Part shown: piece after piece, positions 18,201 through 25,463 of the stretch
Numbering within the stretch: the stretch's first letter is position 1
Layout of the letters: every line of letters starts with the position of its first letter
Origin: DASRHT01 sp035293765
GTDB lineage: Bacteria > Chloroflexota > Ktedonobacteria > Ktedonobacterales > Ktedonobacteraceae
Reading direction: 5' to 3'
NCBI GenBank assembly: GCA_035293765.1
Contig: DATGMF010000008.1
Location: forward strand, 39,262-103,261
Length of the DNA: 64,000 nt
The notes under the pieces: generated by a model
What the model saw: only the letters and a program-made list of their open reading frames with translations
Told to the model about the DNA's origin: nothing
The model's database searches: none
Made by a program: the position numbers and the translations under genes

Positions 18201-19851
18201 GCAGAAGCTCACCATAGGGGGCACCTCAACGAATGCCTACTTAATAACTATCCTCGCAAAAGGCAATATCACGTTCTCGGATCTGACTTTCAGCACTCCA
18301 CGTCCCGAGGTGGGCGCTTTTCTGAATAATCAAGGGAAACTGACCCTGGAGCGCTGTCATATCGTTGGCAACACCGAGCTTGGTATCCCTTCTACGGCAG
18401 ATCCTACTCAAAACTCTGGTTTTGGGGCTGCTATCTTCAGCAGCGGGCCGACGCTCACGATACGCGATAGCGTCATCGCGCATAACACGATAAATAGCGG
18501 TACCAGCTACGGAGGGGCCATTACGAACTCTAATGGCACTCTCGTCATCACGAACAGCCAGATTACGGATAATACCGTCACAGCCAGCGGCCAGCAATCT
18601 GGCGGCGGAGCTATTGTGAGTCTGAATGGCGAAATTATTATCACAGGGAGTACCATCTCCGGTAATAAGGCAGTTGGCGGACAGAAAATTAGTGGCGGAG
18701 GCGCTATTAACAGCGGCAGTGATACAATCACGCTCACCAATACCGTCATCGCTGATAACCTGGTGAGCTCGGATGGTGGTCCAGCCGTCGGCGGTGGCAT
18801 CTCTGCCAACAAGAGCCAGATTACCCTTGTGGGGAGTCGGGTGACGAACAATACCGTCTCCTCGCCCAATCACAACGGGTATGGTGGCGGGATCTACAAC
18901 CTGGATGGTGTGGTTACGCTCAACAACAGTACTATCAGCGGAAATACCATAACGGCGAACGCGGCTTTTGGCGGCGGAGTAGCGAGCGCCAACGACGTAT
19001 CGGGCGGCACGAATGGCATAGATGAACTGACGCTCACCAATACCACTGTGTCCAACAATACCGCGAGGAGTACACAGCAGGAGAGCATCGGCGGCGGCAT
19101 ATTAGTAGAAGGGAAGCTGACCATCACCGGCGGCACCATCACCAATAATGCGGTCACCTCCGATAAGCTCACTGCAACTGGCGGCGGCATTGGCGATGTG
19201 GGAACGCTCACGATCTCCGGCAGCACGGTCGCTGGCAATACGGCCAACGCCAGCAATAACGTTGCAAAGGGCGGCGGCATCTTTATAAACAGGCCCTCCA
19301 CGCCGGGCAACAATTTTACTCTCACCAACAGCACGATCTCCGGCAATACGGTATCGGGGAGCCAGGGTGGCCTCGGCGGTGGCATTGATGCCAAAGGAAC
19401 TCAAGGGGTGATAGATTTCGCGACCGTCTATGGCAATATCGCCTCCTCGCAGGGCGGAGGCATCTATCTGGAAGCTGCCCAAACCGGCCAGGCAAATGTT
19501 ACTTTGAAAAACTCGCTCATTGCCGCCAACTCGGCTGGCACAGGACCGGATATCGCTGGCAATGTCACCACCGAAGGCTACAACTTGATTCAGCGTTTCG
19601 CCGGGGCCGATTTTAGCGATCCCGATCACAAGCATGGGCTCGACCTCTCCGGCAGTCAGTTTTCCGATCTGGGCATCAATCCGCAGTTGCGCGATAACGG
19701 CGGCCCCACGCCAACTTACGAATTGCTTGCCAACAGTCCGGCGCTGAATAAGATTCCCCCCGAAGCCTGTGATGTTCCCACCGATCAGCGCGGGGTAAAG
19801 CGGCCTCAGCAGGGAGCCTGTGATATCGGGGCGTATGAAGCGAACAATTGA
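15247..19851 (+). CDS. Ser/Thr protein kinase - TIR-like - nSTAND NTPase - beta-helix fusion protein
   Basis: The 1534-residue protein has, in order: a full eukaryotic-type kinase (LGKGAFAEVYLG near residue 20, Lys in AAIKVLL, HRDVKPDN about 130, DFG about 150); a TIR-like region (IFLSHAAADD about 295 to LLCVWAAGD about 385); an nSTAND1-type NTPase (NPYKGLHAFTQNDRADFFGR about 447, Walker A GPSGSGKSS about 500, Walker B LLIDQFEEL about 590); one transmembrane helix (about 902-925); and about 600 residues of right-handed beta-helix repeats starting at SLADSGPGSLRQVI, rich in NN(T/S) and GGG turns. The helix topology puts the kinase inside and the beta-helix outside the cell. AAGGAG precedes the start. 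Such an architecture suggests an envelope sensor that binds polysaccharide or surface ligands and signals by phosphorylation. Substrates are unknown. Confidence 0.85.
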   Translation: MLNREGLRLGNYRLVRTLGKGAFAEVYLGEHLYLKNYAAIKVLLTELNEEKEQLFLSEAQTLAQLAHPNIVRVREFAIERATPFLVMDYAPGGALRQRHPKGSCLSLDLAVSYMKQVAAALQYAHNRGIIHRDVKPDNILQGTESIMLSDFGISMYLPSPSQSPSQSWAGTLPYMSPEQSEGQAVFASDQYSLAVIVYEWLCGVRPFEGTGASLIYQHRNVPPPPLREKDPSLPEAVEAVVLKALSKNPKDRYASVLTFARAFERASKGSVTDPHDDSQLTEVPDAPASSLAWRIFLSHAAADDVTRLKGDLEIRDVAVVDGSSAINQSEATMPAGLEVQQDEEKLRQAMRASQVVVLVVSPQARSSALIREHVRIAALYRRPLLCVWAAGDTIDSLLPVGTEAATLIDARGQHYGAALKEIVLYLEREVRGAPIVASPPPIDPTFEPRNPYKGLHAFTQNDRADFFGRESLVREMLGSLREMLTPAQSGTPARRLLAVVGPSGSGKSSVVMAGLLPRLQDGALQTSETWLYLNPLVPGKQPLDSLAHALAPYIPNKDGQTIREILSKKGGFGLHQLALELVHTGVYVVLLIDQFEELFSPDVSEQERQSFIELLVTAATEARGPVLVLLTLRADLYDRPMAYPELGRLIQQNQCAVLPMDVEDLRSVIERPALQPDVRLTFDEDLVGDLLFDMHGQTGALPLLEFTLDQLFQHRRGYRLTRSAYEEIGGVRGALSRHAESTYAALPDEAHRQLARALFVRLIQPGTEGQEPIRRRADLTEFSLESAEQTRQMRAVIDAFVGARLLTINQVAGITTLEVGHEALLREWPRLGEWMREASEDMRLQQELSNDVAEWGRRGMPKDRLYRGSQLKESLTWQERNTVSANEAAFLRASTVRRSRERLRLLVVCLLLLALLIPAGLLVQQQLTPPTITSLADSGPGSLRQVIEDAKPGSTITIAPNLKGTISLTSSLNINKELTIRGPGAQKLTIGGTSTNAYLITILAKGNITFSDLTFSTPRPEVGAFLNNQGKLTLERCHIVGNTELGIPSTADPTQNSGFGAAIFSSGPTLTIRDSVIAHNTINSGTSYGGAITNSNGTLVITNSQITDNTVTASGQQSGGGAIVSLNGEIIITGSTISGNKAVGGQKISGGGAINSGSDTITLTNTVIADNLVSSDGGPAVGGGISANKSQITLVGSRVTNNTVSSPNHNGYGGGIYNLDGVVTLNNSTISGNTITANAAFGGGVASANDVSGGTNGIDELTLTNTTVSNNTARSTQQESIGGGILVEGKLTITGGTITNNAVTSDKLTATGGGIGDVGTLTISGSTVAGNTANASNNVAKGGGIFINRPSTPGNNFTLTNSTISGNTVSGSQGGLGGGIDAKGTQGVIDFATVYGNIASSQGGGIYLEAAQTGQANVTLKNSLIAANSAGTGPDIAGNVTTEGYNLIQRFAGADFSDPDHKHGLDLSGSQFSDLGINPQLRDNGGPTPTYELLANSPALNKIPPEACDVPTDQRGVKRPQQGACDIGAYEANN

Positions 19852-19927
19852 GGCCATCTAGATGACGTTAGTATATGGACTTTCACCCTCGGTGGCGACG
19901 CGATTGATGGCGTCCGGTTTACCGCCC

Positions 19928-19960
19928 GTAGCAGGGCAACCGCAAGGGATTGCCCCTACA
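19928..19960. repeat. Small palindrome between convergent genes
   Basis: GGGCAA (19934-19939) and TTGCCC (19950-19955), flanked by GTAG and CTAC, form a hairpin related to the family-2 palindromes (GTAGGGGCAGGGC). It lies in the 157-bp gap between the kinase fusion and lanB, which otherwise holds nothing recognisable. Confidence 0.5.
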
Positions 19961-20008
19961 GACGAATGCTATCGTGGCGCCGTTCACCTGCGTTGTACCG
20001 ACCCGATT

Positions 20009-23000
20009 TCATCGCGTCCAATTCTCCCGTTCTTGTAGGGTTTGTTTTTCTGCTCGTAGTGGAGCTTTCTCCAGCCCTGCCAGGGTGCGCAGCAACAGCT
20101 CAAGGACCTGGCGCTCTCTTGCTGGATCGCTGCCGTGCAAGCGGTTGTAATGCATATGCACGAAATTGCGGTAGATGTTCTCAGGAAGCTGAAAGAGCGC
20201 GTGCTGAGCAGCTAATTCAGACAGGCAGTGGGCTACCACCGCCAGACATGTGTTTCTGGCTGCTAGAATCGCTGCTAACTGCTCTCCTCCTGGCAGCTTC
20301 TGCAAATAGTCAGGGTCTCCCAGCAGTGAGCGTAATGTGACGCTTCTCTGCCGATAAGCAGGCCCGGAGGCTTTTGACGCAGAAACCACCTCACGGCACC
20401 ACTTCAGGCGTTGCTCCGGCGAGAGCGCCAGCCCCGCGAGGAGTTCATTAGTACTGAGTACGGCCAGGGTCGTCGTATCCAGTTGCAAGATGTTCTTGCG
20501 TCGCAAATATAACATCTCCGCCACCGCTGCGCTATCCGCGCAGAAAAAAGCCTCGGCGGCATGAATACCCTGCGGACCGCCGTACCGTTCGATCTCACGG
20601 TCGTAGACATCGAAGACAAATTTCAGGCATGAGCCTTCCGTCATCAGATGTGCGCACCAGCGACAGAGGTCGGGCATAAAATGATTTACCAGCACCTGGG
20701 GATCGCCCTGAAAACGTAAGCGGATATGAGGCTCGGGATCGGCATAGCGGATAAAAAACCAGTTATGGATGAATTGCTGCTCTAGCATTTGTAACACAAA
20801 GACTCGCAGCGGGCCAGTGAGCAGCTCTTCTTGCAGGGTTGGCGCACAGTAGAGTTTGACATAAAGCCACTCGCTTCCAGGTGGCTGCAAACGCATGGCG
20901 GCTGCCAGCGCATTGTGGCTTTGAGCAGGTATCCATTGCTTTTTTGGCGCTGTTCTTGTCTGCGCCCGTTGTTCCTGCGTGGGTCGCCGCACCAGCGAGA
21001 TGACAAATTCTGTGAGATAGTGTCCGTTGGGTCCTGGCATCCAGGCATGTTCTGGCCCAGGCAGCGCCTCTTCCAGCACGACGGCCTCGCCATTTTTCAG
21101 GAGATGTAGGCTGGCACGCAACTCTTCCACCTGTGCAGGACAGGTGAGGTCGAGCAGCAAACGATTATCCCCCAGACTGAGGTAGACGTAACGCGGCACG
21201 TCCCAACGCTCGCGCCAGGCTTGCAATGCTGCCGGAAAATCTTCAGCGCGCTGCGGCGCAAGTTCCGCAAGGTGAAATTGCGAGCTGATGCGCCAGTGCG
21301 CCAGGGCAAGAACAACGCGTCCAACCTGGATACGTGGCAGGAAGGGAAAATCAGCACATGCGCCCCATTGAAAATTTGATGAGAGGGCGACCTGATCCTG
21401 GCCCATCTCGGAGAGAAACCTGATCGGAGCTGAAGCCTGCATCGTGCTGAGCATATGTCCTGTGCAGACGCGCACCTCCCGATTCTGTGTTGCCCAACGC
21501 AGGTAGAAACGCCCATCTCGCACCCCAACAACCAGCTCGTCCAGAGGGATGACATGTGTTTGCTCCACGCCCGGCATCACTCCGTACAGGATTTCGTGAC
21601 GGCGCACCGCAGGACGGATCACAACGTTCATCATGCGATCATCGCGTGGCTGGTATACCACCTCGGCATGAATGAGATCAGGTTCCAATAGTGCCTCTTT
21701 TTCGGCAATCAGCGTTAACGCCTGCTGTGCCTCCTCGCCCAGTATATGAGCGAAGCGGCCTAGATAGCGACCGGCTTGCAAAGCGCCCATATTTGGTCCG
21801 ATGACAATCAAATAGTCTCCCCGGTCCACCGCCTGCGCTGAGGAAGCTGCTACAAACGCGTTGATATCGAGAGAGGCCGGCAGGTTGCTCTCTGCCGTTG
21901 TGGTCTCCAGGCGCTTGAGCTGTTCTGCATTGAGCTGGATGACCTGTTTGCGCTCGCGCAGTGCGTCCAGCGCCAGGCGCAACAATTCCTGCTGCCGCTC
22001 AGGATACACGGGCGGCTCTTTGCTAGCTGCCATACTGGAAAGTTGAGCCACTCCCAGACCAAACTGCGGATCGAGCATCTCTAGCAGTGGGACTTCCCGC
22101 GCGTCGCCGTATCGCTCCAGAAATGCCTGACGATACGCCTGTATGTTGGTGAACCCCCTGGGGAGAGGCGATAAACGCAGCATCAGTTCCGCGGCACGCG
22201 CCACCTCATCTCCCAACGATGCTGTAATGTGGCGCGTCGCCAGGTGTAAAGTCGTGTCTACCTGGAGCAGCACGCTGGATTTCTTCTCTGCCATCGTTGT
22301 CGTCGCTTTGGGCGTACCATCCGCCTGTTGTGGGCCAGCCAGTGCTTCAACCCGGGCCGTTAGCCGTCTGGCCTGTTCAAGCAGCAGGCGATATGCTTGT
22401 GTGTCCTCCGTCCAGGAGGAGGCATCCCAGTCCTCAATGGCTTCAAGGTATGCTAGCAGTTGGGCCGCGATAGGAGCAACGGCTGGGATTTCGGCCAGGC
22501 ATTCCGCGAGGTAGCGAGCCGGATTTTCAATGGTGAGAGGGGGTCGCAGGTGGCTGATGAGTAAGCTGTGCTTCCAGAGCGTCGCAATGAGCGCTTCGAC
22601 CTTCGCTAGCGTCGCCCCGGGCGTAGAGGCGAGCAGCAACTCCACCAGCGTAGCATAGGAAACAGGCTGGCGCGCCAGGGCCAGCGCGCGCATCGCTGCC
22701 CCCGTCGCTCGTAAAGAGATCGCTTCCGTGCTTTTAACCTGGCTGCCCGCAAAGGGCTCCAGCAAAAAGATCCTGCCTCTACGCACGTAAGCAGCGGTAT
22801 TGGCAACAAAGCGCAGGTGTATGCGTACTGCCGGGATAGATTCGAGCAAGCGGATCAGCGGAAATAGCCAGGCCATGTCTGGACGAGTATACATCGAGCA
22901 GAGGCTATCTGCCAGCTCCAGATCTGTCTCCGCTCCAAAACGTGCGAGGCCCACTCCGGCGAAGAGCCCATAGGGCGTGGGGCGCGTCGCCATTCGTATC

Positions 23001-23293
23001 AGGTAACGCAGCAGTTTGCGCTCGCTACGCTGGCGATCTCGCAGCGAAGAGGAGGGTTGCTCCAATTCATCAAGTAATGACAGGCTGCCAACTGCCAGGG
23101 CTCGTTGCACGCGATGGTCGCCCGCGTGTAAACCATATGCTTCTGCCTCTCCCCCATGAGCGAGCGCCAGGTATGCCTCGACAGGGAACAGGGGGGAGCG
23201 CACCTGGAGTATCTCCAGAGGCTCGTAGAGCGTCTCTCGCCGTGAAGAGGCCAGCAGCGGGCGTTGATAGGTCTGACGAGCGGTTTGCAGCAT
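20009..23293 (-). CDS. lanB: Class I lanthipeptide dehydratase LanB
   Basis: The 1094-residue protein starts at ATG 23293 (MLQTARQTYQRPLLASSRRE) with GGAAAGGAG upstream; the same frame runs 70 codons further up through the repeat element, which is not credible coding sequence. Residues about 1-780 match the Lant_dehydr_N glutamylation domain, and the C-terminal 280 residues the SpaB_C elimination domain (WLYVKLYCAP, FIRYADPEPHIRLRF). Such enzymes use glutamyl-tRNA(Glu) to dehydrate Ser and Thr in a precursor peptide. It is transcribed in the same direction as lanC and lanA but lies downstream of them, separated from lanC by a 269-bp gap filled by a composite repeat that probably provides its leader. 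No transporter or protease gene is adjacent. Confidence 0.93.
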   Translation of the reverse strand: MLQTARQTYQRPLLASSRRETLYEPLEILQVRSPLFPVEAYLALAHGGEAEAYGLHAGDHRVQRALAVGSLSLLDELEQPSSSLRDRQRSERKLLRYLIRMATRPTPYGLFAGVGLARFGAETDLELADSLCSMYTRPDMAWLFPLIRLLESIPAVRIHLRFVANTAAYVRRGRIFLLEPFAGSQVKSTEAISLRATGAAMRALALARQPVSYATLVELLLASTPGATLAKVEALIATLWKHSLLISHLRPPLTIENPARYLAECLAEIPAVAPIAAQLLAYLEAIEDWDASSWTEDTQAYRLLLEQARRLTARVEALAGPQQADGTPKATTTMAEKKSSVLLQVDTTLHLATRHITASLGDEVARAAELMLRLSPLPRGFTNIQAYRQAFLERYGDAREVPLLEMLDPQFGLGVAQLSSMAASKEPPVYPERQQELLRLALDALRERKQVIQLNAEQLKRLETTTAESNLPASLDINAFVAASSAQAVDRGDYLIVIGPNMGALQAGRYLGRFAHILGEEAQQALTLIAEKEALLEPDLIHAEVVYQPRDDRMMNVVIRPAVRRHEILYGVMPGVEQTHVIPLDELVVGVRDGRFYLRWATQNREVRVCTGHMLSTMQASAPIRFLSEMGQDQVALSSNFQWGACADFPFLPRIQVGRVVLALAHWRISSQFHLAELAPQRAEDFPAALQAWRERWDVPRYVYLSLGDNRLLLDLTCPAQVEELRASLHLLKNGEAVVLEEALPGPEHAWMPGPNGHYLTEFVISLVRRPTQEQRAQTRTAPKKQWIPAQSHNALAAAMRLQPPGSEWLYVKLYCAPTLQEELLTGPLRVFVLQMLEQQFIHNWFFIRYADPEPHIRLRFQGDPQVLVNHFMPDLCRWCAHLMTEGSCLKFVFDVYDREIERYGGPQGIHAAEAFFCADSAAVAEMLYLRRKNILQLDTTTLAVLSTNELLAGLALSPEQRLKWCREVVSASKASGPAYRQRSVTLRSLLGDPDYLQKLPGGEQLAAILAARNTCLAVVAHCLSELAAQHALFQLPENIYRNFVHMHYNRLHGSDPARERQVLELLLRTLAGLEKAPLRAEKQTLQERENWTR

Positions 23294-23319
23294 AGAGACG
23301 GACGCTCCTTTCCTAATTG

Positions 23320-23450
23320 CATTTCCACTTGACATCTTCGGGTTTGATGCTATACTGCCCCTCAAGGGGAGCGGCGGGAGCCTGTGGCTACCTTGAAATA
23401 TTCCGCACTCCAACGCTGCTGACGCGCTCCCACGATCAATCGGGGAGCTA
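23320..23450 (-). repeat. Composite dispersed element upstream of lanB
   Basis: Read on the minus strand, this copy has the hairpin with halves CTCCCCGAT and ATCGTGGGAG (23427-23447), then GCGCGTCAGCAGCGTTGGAG, TTTCAAGGTAGCCA, a GGCTCCCGCC region, and ends in GATGTCAAGTGGAAATGCA, about 26 bases before the lanB start. It aligns over about 130 bp with the copies at 44979-45159 and 52179-52345. Confidence 0.85.
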
Positions 23451-23482
23451 GAGGGCAAGCGCAAGGGATGCCTTGCAATTCC

Positions 23483-23525
23483 GCCGACCAACGCTGTTAT
23501 CACAGCTAGCTGCGCTCAGGTCGGC
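23483..23525. repeat. Inverted repeat flanking a second element fragment
   Basis: GCCGACC (23483-23489) and GGTCGGC (23519-23525) flank a 29-bp centre. The same flanks (CAGCCGACC and GGTCGGCTG) surround the hairpin at 53070, so this is a related element that lacks the central hairpin. Confidence 0.55.
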
Positions 23526-23562
23526 TGCAAAGAAGGCCCCTACGGAGCGCGGAATACTGAAA

Positions 23563-24924
23563 CTATGACAGTAAAAACAGGCGGTCCCAAATCGGTTCAT
23601 AGGGTTGGGCCGCAGCCAGCAGGACAAGCGCCACCCCCGCTACGCCATCAAGCAGCCAGGGATGATCGACAGAGATCCCCGGGCTCTCCTGATGGAGGTA
23701 GCCGAGCAAGGTTTCTGGTTGGTAAAGCTCCAGCAGTTGCTCTGTTAAAGCGCGGGCCGCTTCCTGGAAAAAAACTTCGCCGCTTTCGTTGGCAAAACGC
23801 AGCGTAATCTGTAACAGCCCGGCAATACCGTGGCAGAAGGTCGGAGAATCAATCCGACGCACTGAGAGCGGTTGACGATACACTGACCGCATCCCATCGA
23901 GGGCAACGGCGCGATATGCCGGGCGATCCAGAGCCATGCCGGCAAGCCAGAGCGCGCGAGCGATCCCCGGAATGCCGTAACACCAGGCCGTGCGACTATT
24001 GCCGTCGAAATCAGGAGTCGCCAGGAAATGGCCTGTTGGGCAGGCAACGGGCCAGTTGATCCCCCACGCGTCCTCCCTATGATGAGCAATCAACCAATCG
24101 GCGCTACGAGCAATAGCCTCGTCGATTCCTTCAACTTTTATGGCGAAACGTCGGGCCTGGGAGAGCAGCGCCAGGGGGCCGGGAATACCGTGGGCGAGAC
24201 CACAATTGAGGTAGCCATCGGGATAATGCTCGTACCAATGTTCCCGCGGAACCAGGTGAGCGGGAACATGCCAGTGAGGCAGGCCATCCTGTTCTTCCGT
24301 CAGATAAACCAGGCTGGCAAGTACGGTTTGCAGAGCCTGTGCCGCGGCTGGCTCCTCCCGGCGGCACAGCAGATAGGCTCCCATACCCGTTAATCCGGTA
24401 ATGACGTCATAGAGCGAGTCGTTGCAACCATGAGGGCGTTCGTCCAGTACGCGCAGCGCCTGGTTGGTGACGGCGGGCAAAAGGTGGTGCTCAAGGGCGG
24501 CCAGCAATTTCTGATAGCGGGTGCCGTTGTGGCTCAAACACCAGGTCGCAAAGGCCATGCCGCTGAGACCGGTAAAGAGGGAGAGACCGCACCCCAGCGC
24601 ATAGCTCGCTTCCAGGGAGCGCGCTGCCAGTTGGATATGCTGATGGCCGACGGCATCCCAGCCTGCTCCAGGGAAGCAGGTATCCAACATCGCAAAAAGA
24701 ATAGCCAGTCCCGCGTTGCCCGCAGAGATCCCTGGCGGATTGGTCTGGATCAGGTAGGGGAACTGCGATTGCTGAACAGCCAGTTCGGTGACCGTTTTAA
24801 GGAATGCTGTATCCTTCAGGCGTCCTCCTATATCGCTGGCGGCGGCGGAGGCAGCCGCCGCCAGTTCCTTTTGGATGACCGCCTGCCAGGATTGCTGTTG
24901 TATTCCTGGTATAAGTGGTGGCAT
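23563..24924 (-). CDS. lanC: Lanthionine synthetase C-like cyclase LanC
   Basis: The 453-residue protein has the LanC barrel signatures: GLSGMAFA, NCGLAHGIPG (about residue 241), WCYGIPGIARAL (about 316) and FCHGIAGLLQ (about 363). The Cys of WCYG and the Cys-His of CHG are the three zinc ligands of LanC cyclases. The enzyme adds Cys thiols to dehydroamino acids to make (methyl)lanthionine rings. The start at 24924 is 26 bases after the lanA stop, so lanA and lanC form one transcription unit. lanB follows after the repeat element. Assignment is firm. Confidence 0.93.
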   Translation of the reverse strand: MPPLIPGIQQQSWQAVIQKELAAAASAAASDIGGRLKDTAFLKTVTELAVQQSQFPYLIQTNPPGISAGNAGLAILFAMLDTCFPGAGWDAVGHQHIQLAARSLEASYALGCGLSLFTGLSGMAFATWCLSHNGTRYQKLLAALEHHLLPAVTNQALRVLDERPHGCNDSLYDVITGLTGMGAYLLCRREEPAAAQALQTVLASLVYLTEEQDGLPHWHVPAHLVPREHWYEHYPDGYLNCGLAHGIPGPLALLSQARRFAIKVEGIDEAIARSADWLIAHHREDAWGINWPVACPTGHFLATPDFDGNSRTAWCYGIPGIARALWLAGMALDRPAYRAVALDGMRSVYRQPLSVRRIDSPTFCHGIAGLLQITLRFANESGEVFFQEAARALTEQLLELYQPETLLGYLHQESPGISVDHPWLLDGVAGVALVLLAAAQPYEPIWDRLFLLS

Positions 24925-24950
24925 AGTTCTACCTTGCTACGGAACCTGTC

Positions 24951-25109
24951 CTAACATGGAACTCTTACGCAAGTGGTGCAAGTACCGCCGCTACAGGTCT
25001 GGAAGCAGGTGATCTGAGTCAATGTCGTTGGCTCGTCTCCTTGCTGCGAGCGGTCTTCCTCGCGCTCCTCAGTTAATTGAATATCCAGGTCAAATTCGTC
25101 GTTTGCCAA
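24951..25109 (-). CDS. lanA: Class I lanthipeptide precursor peptide LanA (52 residues)
   Basis: A TTG start (25109) with AAAGGAGAG six bases upstream opens a 52-codon frame ending at TAG just before lanC. The leader starts MANDEFDLDIQL; FDLD at residues 6-9 is the FNLD-type box that class I leaders use to bind LanB. The last 20 residues are ITCFQTCSGGTCTTCVRVPC, with five Cys (35, 39, 44, 47, 52) and Thr/Ser at 34, 38, 40, 43, 45 and 46; the ITC start recalls nisin-like cores (ITS...). Up to five thioether rings are possible, but not all Cys need be used. Leader cleavage before Ile33 is a guess. The small size and rare start codon make it easy to miss. It directly precedes lanC. Confidence 0.88.
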   Translation of the reverse strand: MANDEFDLDIQLTEEREEDRSQQGDEPTTLTQITCFQTCSGGTCTTCVRVPC

Positions 25110-25368
25110 GTGCTTCTCTCCTTTCATTCAAATCAAAAACTAACGCCAGTAGTTAGCGGGCGCGGGGATGGCCTTTTTCGCCTCAAGTGTTAGATTTTCC
25201 TTCTTAAATGCGTAATGTAAATAATGAAGACAATGCATGGCATGAATAATGAAGACCTGCTTACCCGTCAATGGGGTCTATGATACCCTGACTGATGCTG
25301 TTAATAATCGTGATGATAAAAACGCTTTTAATGAAAAGCACAATCATCTTGCTCTTTTAAGAAGTGTA

Positions 25369-25393
25369 ATTCACTTCGTTTCGTAAAGTGAAT
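25369..25393. promoter_or_regulatory. Inverted repeat, candidate operator
   Basis: ATTCACTT (25369-25376) and AAGTGAAT (25386-25393) are perfect 8-bp inverted arms with a 9-bp centre, a size fitting a dimeric HTH regulator. It lies between lanA and the STAND gene and overlaps the start of the shared 45-bp block. Confidence 0.45.
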
Positions 25394-25435
25394 ATCAGAT
25401 GTTCCAAGTAATGTATCATTTATACCATTTTGCCG
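25391..25435 (+). promoter_or_regulatory. 45-bp block shared by the upstream regions of both STAND genes (copy 2)
   Basis: Counterpart of 12249-12293, about 35 of 45 positions identical, with conserved ATATCA, GTAATGT and CCATTTTGC. It lies 28 bases before the start of the second STAND gene. Confidence 0.5.
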
Positions 25436-25463
25436 TGACATTGAGATAAGGAGTGATCTACCC

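Larger units (their letters stand above)
25110..25463. other. Divergent regulatory region between lanA and STAND paralogue 2
   Basis: About 350 AT-rich bases without a gene. It must hold the promoters of the lan genes (leftward) and of the second STAND gene (rightward). It includes a perfect inverted repeat (25369-25393) and the 45-bp block shared with the first STAND gene. Confidence 0.6.

Noticed and set aside
23294..23503. 70-codon N-terminal extension of LanB
   Set aside because: It is encoded by the composite repeat; the ATG at 23293 has a good ribosome binding site and a family-like start.
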